12,682 nucleotides of DNA from Planctomycetota bacterium (lineage in GTDB: Bacteria > Planctomycetota > Brocadiia > SM23-32). The translations under genes were made by a program, and so were the position numbers. The notes beneath the pieces were generated by a model. It did no database searches. It was not told the origin of the DNA and saw only the letters and a list, made by a program, of their open reading frames with translations. Of the stretch, positions 6,075 through 12,682 are shown in pieces. The stretch is from the NCBI GenBank assembly GCA_030604585.1, contig JAUVVP010000011.1, positions 1-12,682 of the forward strand, written 5' to 3'. Numbering within the stretch: position 1 is the first letter of the stretch; each line of letters begins with the position of its first letter.

Positions 6075-6779
6075 ATGGCAGCAAAGGACGAACGTGCGGA
6101 ACTGCTGAAGGCGTTCGAGAACCTGCGCGTGGCGGACGTGCGCGACGGGATGGACACGGTGGGGCTGTTCCACACCGGCAGCATGTCGCCGGAGATCCGG
6201 CCGCTCTGGCGCACCAGGGCGTTCGGCATCGCGCGCACGGCCCGCTACGTCAAGTACGACGGGCCCATGCCGACCCAGACCGGCGAGGAGTACTGGGAGT
6301 GGGCCGGCCGGTACTACGGCGAGGTCTGCTCGTATCCCTGGATGGCCGAGATCGAGGAAGGGGACCTGTGCGTCATTGACCAGAGCGGCCTGCCGGTGGG
6401 CCTGATGGGTTCGGCCAACACCCTCGACGGCATCAAGAAGGGCGGGCGCGGCTACGTGACGAACGGCGGCGTGCGCGACACCGACGAGATCATCCTCCAG
6501 AAGGTCCCGTTCTGGTCGGAGCGCTGCGTGCATCCGATGGTGCAGGCGCGGCTGCAATTCGACGCCAAGGACATATCCGTCGTGGTCGGCGGCGTGACGG
6601 TCAGCCCGGGCGACGTGATCGTGGCGGACGGCGACGGCGTGATAGTCGTGCCGCGCGAGGTGGCGCTCGAGGTGGCGGGGTATGCCAACGCCGAGCACAA
6701 GCGCGACATCGCCACGCGCCGCAGGTCCTACCAGGCGCTGGGCATCCCCCTGGACGAGACAGTCGCCGAGGAGGATTGA
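6075..6779 (+). CDS. RraA-family protein (HMG/CHA aldolase-like)
   Basis: Belongs to the RraA / 4-hydroxy-4-methyl-2-oxoglutarate aldolase fold, whose enzymatic members cleave or decarboxylate 2-oxo acids using a divalent metal. Others bind RNase E, and family names such as demethylmenaquinone methyltransferase are historical misannotations. Key segments are RVADVRDGMD (18-27), GLMGSAN (109-115) and VTNGGVRDTDEI, in which R134 and D135 match the substrate-binding arginine and metal-binding aspartate of the aldolases. The C-terminal part (VVVGGVTVSPGDVIVADGDG) is also characteristic. With those residues present, an enzyme is more likely than an RNase E inhibitor. It has 234 aa, slightly longer than minimal RraA (about 160-230). 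ATG 6075 has TGAAGGAG at 6059-6066, 8 nt away; a longer in-frame GTG start at 6036 is less likely. It follows a dead dehydrogenase remnant and precedes a secreted hydrolase. Confidence 0.88.
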   Translation: MAAKDERAELLKAFENLRVADVRDGMDTVGLFHTGSMSPEIRPLWRTRAFGIARTARYVKYDGPMPTQTGEEYWEWAGRYYGEVCSYPWMAEIEEGDLCVIDQSGLPVGLMGSANTLDGIKKGGRGYVTNGGVRDTDEIILQKVPFWSERCVHPMVQARLQFDAKDISVVVGGVTVSPGDVIVADGDGVIVVPREVALEVAGYANAEHKRDIATRRRSYQALGIPLDETVAEED

Positions 6780-6816
6780 CCACGAGCGCCGTGGGCCTAC
6801 TGAAGGAGGGAAGGCT

Positions 6817-9684
6817 ATGCGTGGCAGGAGGTCCGGCGAGCCGGGGACGATGACACGGCGGGGCGCATGGGCCGTTGCAGCGATGGTGGCGCTCCTGTGC
6901 AGCGCGGCCGGGGCGCAGCAGGTCCAGTGGCTGTCCGATTTCGAAGAGCCTGCCGACCTGCAGTTGTGGGAGATCGCCGCCGGCGGGGCTGCGCTGGTCG
7001 AGGAAGGCGCCACGCATGGCCGGCGGGCGCTGGAACTGACCTTCGACCCGGACCTCCGATGGCGTGGCTGCTCCATTCAGTGGCGCCGCATGCCGGTTGA
7101 CTGGTCCGGGTTCGACGCCCTCGTGCTGGACGTGTTGAACCCCGGCCCCAACCCGGTAAGGGGCGGCGTCCTGGTCGGGGACCGGGCCTGGCAGGAGAAA
7201 GGCAGCACCTACTGGAACCGCCACAACGGGCCGGCCGCGTTCGCCCCGGGGCACAGCGAGTGGGTCATCCCGCTGCGCGGACTCTACCGCGGCGAGGCAG
7301 GGAGCCGCAACAACGACATCAAGCGCAACATTGACCCCGACAGCATCGTGCGGCTGGACCTCTCGTTCGGCGCGGAGGGAGCGACCGGGCGCATCGTGAT
7401 CGACAACATCAGGCTGGTGAAAGCTGAGCGGCCCGCCGGCGTCTGGGCGTTCGATTTCGGTCCGCCTAGCCAGTCGGTCATGCTGGGTTGGACGCCCGTC
7501 TCGCACGAGAGCCTCTACACGCCGGAGCGCCGCTTCGGCTGGGGGCCGCAGGGCGGGGCGCCCTGGGACGGGGCAGACCGCGATACCACCTTCGGGCCGA
7601 TGCTGCTGCGGGACTTCTGCGAGGCCGGCGGCTACGACTTCCGCGTGGACGTGCCGGCCGGGCGCTATCGGGTAGTCCTCATCTACGAGAACTGCGGATA
7701 CTGGGGCGGCGAGCAGGCGATGCACCGCGAGCGGCGCGTGCTGGCCAACGGGCGACCCGCCTGGCAGGAGTCCCGACCCGACGGCCCGGCGCATGCCCTG
7801 TACCGCTTCGAGGACGTCGAGCCCGTCGGCGTGGACATATGGGACGCCTACATGGAGCCTGAGATCGCCCGGCGCGCCGCGTTCGAGGCCGAGGTGGGCG
7901 AGAATGGGCTCACGCTGCGCTTCGAGTCCGATCACCGGTGGGGAAGCAAGGTCGCGGCGCTGGCGCTGCATCGCGCCGATGATGACGCCGCTGGCACGTG
8001 GGTCGAGGAGCAGTTCGGTGCGCTGGCCGCGGAGTTCCGCCGCAGCGCCGTCCCCCTCGACGCGCCCGCCGCCTCGTTCCAGGTGCCGGCGGAATGGCGC
8101 GGGGCGGGCCTTGTCGCCTGGCCGGTCGGCATCGAGGATACGGTCACCCCGAACAGCGTTCCGCCGGGCACCCTCGCTGCCCCGGCCGAGCTGGCACTGT
8201 CGCGCCTCGCCGTTCGCGGCGAATACGAGCCGTTCTGCATCGCGCTGCGTCCGCTGCGGGCCCTGGGCGCGTGCAGCATCGTGCTTGAGCCGCTGGACGG
8301 CCCCGCCCGGTTGGAGAGCGTCCTTCAGGTCGTCCGCTACAACACGAGCCGGGGCTTCAACAGCATCGCCTATCGCGTGCGGCCGCACACGCTGCGCGCG
8401 CAGGACGAAGTGCGGATGGGCGCGGACATCACGCGCGAGTTGGTCGTCACCGTCCGGGTGCCGGAGGATGCGCCGCCGGGCGAATACCGCGGCGCACTGG
8501 CCGTCATCGGCGAGGCGCAAGCGGAGCCCATCCTCAAGGTGCCGCTCAGACTCACCGTCAGTCCCGTCGCGCTTGACCGCAGGACCGACTTCCTGATGGG
8601 CTACTTCGGGCTGATGCCGCCCCGCCTGATACCCGAGGAGCGGCGGCCGCAGGTCCTTGAGCAGACGCTCGTCATGCTGCGCGAGCACGGCATGAACGCC
8701 GTCTCGGGCGGGCCGAACTGGCGCCTTACGGGCTGGCGGGACGGCGAGGCGGTCATTGATTTCGGCGAGATGGACGGCTTCTTCCGCCTGCTGCGCAAGC
8801 ACGGGTTCGACCGGCCGCTGAACGGCTACGGGGGCGCCCGTTTCCTGGGCGTGCATGACCGGTATCAGAAGGGACGCAGCGGCGCGGCCGCCGAGGAGCA
8901 GAGCGGGCTGCCCTACCAGGAGGCCCTGATGCGCGCCTGGAGGTCGGTGGACGCGCACGCCCGCCGCGAGAACTGGCCCACCATCCTTTACGCCATGTGC
9001 GACGAAACGCGGGTGCGCGACGTCGCCGAACGCGAACTGGACTTCATGCGCGCGATGGCCACGGTCAGCGCGGCCTTTCCCCGGACCGTCAGGACGAGCG
9101 GCTCCTACAGCGTCGGCTTCACCAGTCGGCCCGCGGACCAGGCGGACCTCCTCTACTGGCACCAGCGCTTCTTCGAGACGCTCGACATCAGCAGCCTGAA
9201 CCGCCACGACGAATCGGTGATGGCCGAGGCGCACAAGCTCGGCAAGGAGATCCAGATCTACAACCAGGGCCGCAGCCGCTACTCCTTCGGTCTATACCAG
9301 TGGAGCGAGTATCGCAAGGGCGTCCGCGCGCGCTGGCAATGGCACCTGAACATCCTGCACGGCTACCAGTTCTTCGACCTCGACGGGCGCGAGCCGGACA
9401 CTGCAATGATCTGCTACGGCCGCGACGGCATCTACCCGACCATCCACTTCGAACGGTGCCGCGAGGGCGCCGAAGACTTCTACCTCTACCAGACCCTCTG
9501 GAACCTGATCGAACTCAACAGGGCATCCGGAGAACGGACGGAGGCCGCGGACGCCGCGGCCGCGCTGCTGGAGGGCGCCACCTCCCGGGTCGCCCTGAAC
9601 CAGCGCGAGGCGCCTGAAGGCTTTGACGCCGACGCCTTCAAGGCCGAAGTGGTGGCCGCCATCGTGAGCCTCTCAGCACCATAG
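6817..9684 (+). CDS. Secreted GH123/DUF4091-like multidomain glycoside hydrolase
   Basis: An exported protein of 955 aa. The signal peptide runs to A33 (core 17-31, AGA|Q cleavage); ATG 6850 is an alternative start, but ATG 6817 has TGAAGGAGGG at 6801-6810. Domains in order: a beta-sandwich, CBM-like domain (about 34-206, ending IVIDNIRLVKAE); a malectin-like domain (about 209-400) opening AFDFGPPSQSVMLGWTPV; a beta-domain with the RGEYEPF and APPGEYRG motifs (552-559) typical of DUF4091/DUF6067 proteins; and a TIM barrel from about 589. Adjacent D729-E730 (MCDETRV) match the Asp-Glu pair that GH123 uses in substrate-assisted catalysis. REGAEDFYLYQTL near the end is the usual C-terminal signature. 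GH123 founders are beta-N-acetylgalactosaminidases, but many DUF4091 relatives are uncharacterised, so a GalNAc substrate is only a hypothesis. It lies 37 nt after the RraA-family gene, so co-transcription is likely. Confidence 0.8.
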   Translation: MRGRRSGEPGTMTRRGAWAVAAMVALLCSAAGAQQVQWLSDFEEPADLQLWEIAAGGAALVEEGATHGRRALELTFDPDLRWRGCSIQWRRMPVDWSGFDALVLDVLNPGPNPVRGGVLVGDRAWQEKGSTYWNRHNGPAAFAPGHSEWVIPLRGLYRGEAGSRNNDIKRNIDPDSIVRLDLSFGAEGATGRIVIDNIRLVKAERPAGVWAFDFGPPSQSVMLGWTPVSHESLYTPERRFGWGPQGGAPWDGADRDTTFGPMLLRDFCEAGGYDFRVDVPAGRYRVVLIYENCGYWGGEQAMHRERRVLANGRPAWQESRPDGPAHALYRFEDVEPVGVDIWDAYMEPEIARRAAFEAEVGENGLTLRFESDHRWGSKVAALALHRADDDAAGTWVEEQFGALAAEFRRSAVPLDAPAASFQVPAEWRGAGLVAWPVGIEDTVTPNSVPPGTLAAPAELALSRLAVRGEYEPFCIALRPLRALGACSIVLEPLDGPARLESVLQVVRYNTSRGFNSIAYRVRPHTLRAQDEVRMGADITRELVVTVRVPEDAPPGEYRGALAVIGEAQAEPILKVPLRLTVSPVALDRRTDFLMGYFGLMPPRLIPEERRPQVLEQTLVMLREHGMNAVSGGPNWRLTGWRDGEAVIDFGEMDGFFRLLRKHGFDRPLNGYGGARFLGVHDRYQKGRSGAAAEEQSGLPYQEALMRAWRSVDAHARRENWPTILYAMCDETRVRDVAERELDFMRAMATVSAAFPRTVRTSGSYSVGFTSRPADQADLLYWHQRFFETLDISSLNRHDESVMAEAHKLGKEIQIYNQGRSRYSFGLYQWSEYRKGVRARWQWHLNILHGYQFFDLDGREPDTAMICYGRDGIYPTIHFERCREGAEDFYLYQTLWNLIELNRASGERTEAADAAAALLEGATSRVALNQREAPEGFDADAFKAEVVAAIVSLSAP

Positions 9685-9718
9685 TGCCGGAGAAGAAGGC
9701 TGCCCCCTTGCGGGCACT
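9683..9718. terminator. Possible shared stem-loop between convergent genes
   Basis: The 33-nt gap between convergent stops carries a 6-bp inverted repeat, AGTGCC (9683-9688) with GGCACT (9713-9718), and an inner AAGG/CCTT pair. The outer arms overlap both stop codons. There is no clear T-run on either side, so a bidirectional terminator is only a possibility. Confidence 0.3.
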
Positions 9719-10752
9719 TAGCCGAAGTTCACCATCGTCTTGAGCGCCCGTTCCCTGTTCTGAGCCGCGAAGGTGATGGCTTCCTCGACCTGGGGAAACC
9801 GGAACCGGTGGGTGATGAGCGGCTCCGAATCTATCCGGCCGGATGCGAGCAGGTTGACGGCGGTCCGGAAGCGGTTGGCGTAGCGGAAGACGCCGGTCAC
9901 CAGCGCCTCCTTGGCCTGGAACTTCTGGAACGGCACCTCGGCGACCTCGGCCGCCATCCCGACCCAGGCCACGCGCCCGCCGGGCCGGATGATCTCGAAG
10001 GCCTGCGTCAGGGTCTTCTCCACGGCGACGCAGTCCAGCACCACGTCGGCCGAGTTCCTGAGCGTCTCAGCGGCGTCTTCTTCCTCCGCGTTGACGGTGC
10101 GCGAGGCGCCCATCCGCCGGGCGAACTCCAGGCGCATCGGGACCAGGTCCACCGCCGTCACCTCGGTGGCTCCGAAGGCCCGTGCCACGGCAACGGCCAG
10201 CAGGCCGATGGGGCCCGCCCCGAGGACCACGACGCGTTCGCCGGGCTGAAGGCCGACCAGCACGGCCGCGTGGAGGCCGACCGCCAGCGGCTCGACGGTG
10301 GCCCCGGCCTCGTAGGAAACGGTCTCGGGCAGCTTGTAGGCGAAGTCCTCCGGCAGGGCGGCGAACTCGCAGAAGAAGCCGTCGTCCGGCGGCGCGGACA
10401 TGAAGATGACGTCCCGGCAGAGGTTGTAGCGCCCGCTCAGGCAGTAGTCGCAACGCCGGCACGGTATGCCCGGCTCCATCGCGACCCGGTCGCCCACCTT
10501 AAGCGTCCCGACGTCGGGCCCCAGCGCGACCACCTCGCCGGCGCACTCGTGGCCGAGGATCACGGGCTCCCTGACCACGAAGTCGCCGATGCGCCCGTGC
10601 TCGTAGAAATGGATGTCCGAACCGCAGACGCCGCACGACTTGACCGCCACCAGCACCTCGCGCGGCCCGGGCTGCGGGACAGGCACTTCCTTCAGCGCGA
10701 ACTTGCCTGCCTCCACCAGGTAGACGGCCTTCATCATGCCCTCAGGCGTCAT
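9718..10752 (-). CDS. Zinc-dependent polyol dehydrogenase (sorbitol dehydrogenase-like)
   Basis: A medium-chain dehydrogenase that oxidises a secondary alcohol of a polyol or sugar with NAD. Catalytic zinc ligands are C43 in [18 protein letters not shown] and H68-E69 in LGHE. The structural zinc site has C98, C101, C104 and C112 ([15 protein letters not shown]). The Rossmann loop is GAGPIG at 178-183, and D202 after the second strand favours NAD over NADP. Several stretches follow sorbitol dehydrogenase closely from memory: [39 protein letters not shown], and ITHRF near the end. A sorbitol/xylitol-type substrate is therefore more likely than a threonine one. It has 344 aa, the normal length. 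ATG 10752 has GGGAG at 10761-10765, 8 nt away; MM at 10737/10734 are alternative starts. It probably follows the GHL10-type gene in one transcript, with a repeat-bearing 98-nt gap between them. Confidence 0.9.
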   Translation of the reverse strand: MTPEGMMKAVYLVEAGKFALKEVPVPQPGPREVLVAVKSCGVCGSDIHFYEHGRIGDFVVREPVILGHECAGEVVALGPDVGTLKVGDRVAMEPGIPCRRCDYCLSGRYNLCRDVIFMSAPPDDGFFCEFAALPEDFAYKLPETVSYEAGATVEPLAVGLHAAVLVGLQPGERVVVLGAGPIGLLAVAVARAFGATEVTAVDLVPMRLEFARRMGASRTVNAEEEDAAETLRNSADVVLDCVAVEKTLTQAFEIIRPGGRVAWVGMAAEVAEVPFQKFQAKEALVTGVFRYANRFRTAVNLLASGRIDSEPLITHRFRFPQVEEAITFAAQNRERALKTMVNFG

Positions 10753-10784
10753 CGCTCCATCTCCCGCTCCGCCTCTGGAATGCT

Positions 10785-10832
10785 ACCGGCCCGACCGCAC
10801 CCCCTGACACCTATCACCTGACACCTGCCGGT
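10785..10832. repeat. CCTGACACCT direct repeat inside a short inverted repeat
   Basis: CCTGACACCT occurs at 10803-10812 and again at 10817-10826, a 14-nt period. The pair is flanked by ACCGGC (10785-10790) and its complement GCCGGT (10827-10832). It fills most of the gap between the GHL10-type gene and the dehydrogenase gene. On the minus strand it reads as repeated AGGTGTCAGG, a pattern that I recall from intergenic repeats in environmental genomes. It may be a small mobile or structured repeat; function unknown. Confidence 0.55.
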
Positions 10833-10850
10833 GAACTTCCTGGCTCAGTC

Positions 10851-11828
10851 TCAGGACTGATCGGACTTGAGCGCCCGGATGGCCTCGAAGTCCTCGGGCT
10901 TCAGCGAGCCGTAGCTGAAGACCACCACGCCCTGTGCACCTGTCTGGAGCACGGCGCGCATCTGTTCCGCCAACTCCTGCGGGGTGCAATCCGAGAAGCG
11001 GCTCGCCCTCTTGCAGAGCCCCTCCCAGACGGGCACGCGGCCCGCGACCTGGGCAAGATGCGCCGTCGTGCGCATCACGGCAACGCGGACCGACTGCGTG
11101 TAGGTCATCGGGAACAGGAAGTCCACCAGCCCTTCCTCGGCCCACTGCACCCAATCCTGGCCCTGGTGATCTATGCAGTCCGGATAGCCCGAGAAGACCG
11201 CTGCCGAGAGCTCGATGCCCTCGTCGCTGGTCAGTCCGCGCATGCGGCGCACGAAGTCGGCTATCCTGCCCACGCGCCACTGCGTCCACGCCTCGAACGG
11301 CCGCGTGCCGGGCGCCGCTTCACCGATGTCCACGCCCTCGTCGCTCATGCGGCCCCGGCAGAACTCGCACTTGCACGGCCCGCCGGTGCGTATGTAGTCC
11401 AGGTGCAGGCCGGCCGGCCTGTAACGTTCGGCCAGGCTCTTGTAGAGCTCGAACACGTAGTCCTGCACCTCCGGGCGGCAGGCGCACGCCCAATGGGGCC
11501 GCTCCTCCGTCGTGGACGCGTACTCCGGATGCTCGCGAAGCAGCTTCGAACGGTCGCCCTCGGTGAAGACGCAGAACCACGGATGCACCTTCATGCCCCG
11601 CGCCCGGCATGCCTCGATGAGCACTTTGAGCGGGTCCCAATCGGGATACTCCGGGTTCACGTCGGCCACGTCCGTGAAGAAGTCCACGGCGCCCGGCGCG
11701 TTCTTCACGCAGGGGATGATCAGGTCGAAGCCCGCGTCGGCGAGTTCTGCCACGTGGCCCTCGACCTCATCCTGTGCGCCGAACTGCTTGATCCTGTGCG
11801 ACCAGACCGCCAATCCGAAATCGCTCAC
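10851..11828 (-). CDS. GHL10/DUF187-type glycoside hydrolase-like protein
   Basis: A single TIM-barrel domain resembling glycosyl hydrolase-like 10 (DUF187) proteins. Typical segments are YPDWDPLKVLIEACRARGMK followed by VHPWF (61-85), GLHLDYIRTGG (140-150, with D144 and R147) and FPMTYTQ further on. A CxCxxC cluster (C152, C154, C157) follows the DYIR motif, resembling the CxCxxC loop of many barrel hydrolases, and C115 and C117 add another pair; metal binding is possible but unproven. No signal peptide, so it appears cytoplasmic, whereas most GHL10 proteins are exported. I chose GTG 11828 because GGAGGG (11836-11841) lies 7 nt upstream and VSDFGLAVWSHR is a sensible first strand; the frame also extends to TTG 11861. 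This gives 325 aa. Reaction and substrate are unknown for most of the family. Confidence 0.75.
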   Translation of the reverse strand: MSDFGLAVWSHRIKQFGAQDEVEGHVAELADAGFDLIIPCVKNAPGAVDFFTDVADVNPEYPDWDPLKVLIEACRARGMKVHPWFCVFTEGDRSKLLREHPEYASTTEERPHWACACRPEVQDYVFELYKSLAERYRPAGLHLDYIRTGGPCKCEFCRGRMSDEGVDIGEAAPGTRPFEAWTQWRVGRIADFVRRMRGLTSDEGIELSAAVFSGYPDCIDHQGQDWVQWAEEGLVDFLFPMTYTQSVRVAVMRTTAHLAQVAGRVPVWEGLCKRASRFSDCTPQELAEQMRAVLQTGAQGVVVFSYGSLKPEDFEAIRALKSDQS

Positions 11829-11851
11829 GGCTGCGCCCTCCGCAAGAGTAG

Positions 11852-11867
11852 TCCGCCCCAAGGCGGA
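11852..11867 (-). other. Small hairpin in the leader of the GHL10-type gene
   Basis: TCCGCC and GGCGGA pair perfectly around a CCAA tetraloop, 24 nt upstream of the GTG start and 48 nt after the kinase-RDD stop codon. It could be a weak terminator for the upstream gene or a leader structure; there is no T-run next to it. Confidence 0.35.
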
Positions 11868-11915
11868 ACCCGTCCTGTGTCAGCTCCCCGCGCCTCGCCG
11901 GCCAGCCGCCCGGCG

Positions 11916-12682
11916 TCAATCCCTGTAAGTGACGTACTGGAGGCGCGTGTGGAAGAGGATATCATGCAACAGGCGGCGGCGCTTGTCGAAGAACGCGGTG
12001 ACGAAATCGGCGATGTGCCAGCCTGCCAGGCCCAGCACGACGAGCAGTCCAAGGCCCGGATGGCCCGGAACGATCCCCAGCAACAGCATCGCCACCAGTG
12101 CGATTCCCAATGTCGCCAGGGGGCTGGCCACTATGCCCTGCCACAGCAGGGGCCACTTGCGCTGCTTGGGCACAGTCTCGGAGCGGACTTTCATAGCGTG
12201 TATTCCTTGGACAAGCGTGTTGCCCGCGAACGCAGGGATGACCCCGGAGCAGAAGGTCGCCACAGCCGCCAGAACGACCGGTATGAGCGGCTCCCAGGCT
12301 TGACGCGCACCGAGCAAGGACAACATCCCGGTGACCATCGCAGCGACGACCACAAAGATGCCGCCCATCAGGAAGCTGTCGAGCACTCCGATCAAGAGCC
12401 TCTTCCAGGGGCTGATGGGCTCTATCAGCTTCGGGCGGGCCTCGTTGACGGCCTCGATGAGCGACTCGTAGTCGGCGAAACGCTCCTGCGGCGCCTTGGC
12501 CATCATGCAGCGCAGCACGGCCATCAGCTCGGGACTGACGCCGGCCGGCAGCTCCGCCGGTTCGGGGAAGGGCTCGCGCAGGTGGGCCACGGCGAGCTGC
12601 ACGGCCCCCCTGCCGCGGTAGGGGGGCCGGCCGAACAGCAGGCGATACAGCGTGCACCCGAGCGAGTACATGTCGCTGCGCC
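11916..12682 (-). CDS. Ser/Thr protein kinase fused to RDD membrane domain (5' end missing)
   Basis: The C-terminal part of a Hanks-type (PknB-like) kinase; the frame is open to the window edge. Kinase subdomain IX is visible as RSDMYSLGCTLYRLLFGRPP (about 12680-12621), with the invariant Asp and Gly. Subdomain XI follows with APQERFADYESLIEAV, containing its invariant Arg. The ATP-binding loop, HRD and DFG motifs must lie outside the window. From about 12410 to 11920 the protein is an RDD domain: PWKRLLIGVLDSF carries the R and first D, four hydrophobic segments follow, and KRRRLLHDILFHT is the characteristic end with the last D. The kinase would be membrane-anchored and face the cytoplasm. 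No extracellular sensor is seen after the RDD domain, so the signal is unknown. The fusion is frequent in Planctomycetes and relatives. The TGA stop is at 11916. Confidence 0.88.
   Translation of the reverse strand, partial: RSDMYSLGCTLYRLLFGRPPYRGRGAVQLAVAHLREPFPEPAELPAGVSPELMAVLRCMMAKAPQERFADYESLIEAVNEARPKLIEPISPWKRLLIGVLDSFLMGGIFVVVAAMVTGMLSLLGARQAWEPLIPVVLAAVATFCSGVIPAFAGNTLVQGIHAMKVRSETVPKQRKWPLLWQGIVASPLATLGIALVAMLLLGIVPGHPGLGLLVVLGLAGWHIADFVTAFFDKRRRLLHDILFHTRLQYVTYRD

Noticed and set aside
6682..6816. Upstream extension of the GH123-like protein to 6682
   Set aside because: It would overlap the RraA-family gene by about 100 nt and hide the signal peptide; ATG 6817 has a strong ribosome-binding site and a proper leader.
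6601..9234. 877-codon minus-strand open frame opposite the RraA and GH123-like genes
   Set aside because: It spans two confidently identified plus-strand genes and shows no family motif.
9808..10821. 337-codon plus-strand open frame opposite the polyol dehydrogenase
   Set aside because: The minus-strand product has complete zinc and NAD motifs; the plus-strand frame has none.
11829..11861. Extension of the GHL10-type protein to TTG 11861
   Set aside because: GTG 11828 has GGAGGG at 7 nt, and the extra 11 residues have no family match.
1..12682. tRNA, rRNA, transposase, phage, toxin-antitoxin or defence genes
   Set aside because: Both strands were read for these and nothing supportable was seen.

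Overview
The window is GC-rich bacterial DNA with closely packed genes and strong Shine-Dalgarno sites. Its gene content is a CoA-biosynthesis gene, two large secreted multidomain glycoside hydrolases, a Gfo/Idh/MocA oxidoreductase, an RraA-family protein, a GHL10-type hydrolase and a Ser/Thr kinase fused to an RDD membrane domain. Together these suggest a Planctomycetes-like or other environmental polysaccharide-degrading lineage, such as the PVC group or a neighbouring candidate phylum. No marker gene fixes the taxon, so this is inference.

Layout. At the left edge is a truncated 18-nt palindromic repeat, followed by a minus-strand stand-alone CoaB (27-731). A 202-nt divergent intergenic region with candidate promoters in both directions separates it from a plus-strand run of genes covering 934-9684. 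The run consists of a Gfo/Idh/MocA dehydrogenase, a nitrilase-superfamily amidohydrolase, a secreted clan GH-A-like glycoside hydrolase of 899 aa, the wreck of a 3-hydroxyisobutyrate-dehydrogenase-type gene ending in a 24-nt tandem repeat and hairpin block, an RraA-family aldolase/decarboxylase-like protein, and a secreted GH123/DUF4091-like hydrolase of 955 aa. From the right a minus-strand run converges on it: the C-terminal part of a kinase-RDD fusion (cut by the window edge), a GHL10/DUF187-type hydrolase and a zinc-dependent polyol (sorbitol-type) dehydrogenase.

Working together (inference). The two exported hydrolases would attack an extracellular glycan. The cytoplasmic oxidoreductases, amidohydrolase and RraA-type carbon-carbon lyase could process unusual released sugars, for example N-substituted or oxidised ones. 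No transporter or transcription factor is visible in the window, so the substrate is unknown. Three genes of the plus-strand run share the same TGAAGGAG ribosome-binding core.

The most notable items are the decayed dehydrogenase joined to the tandem-repeat block (5701-6007), the dispersed-repeat DNA that supplies the C-terminal tail of the amidohydrolase, and the co-location of two large secreted hydrolases that lack a clear family assignment with intracellular sugar-modifying enzymes. I found no tRNA, rRNA, CRISPR array, transposase or defence system.
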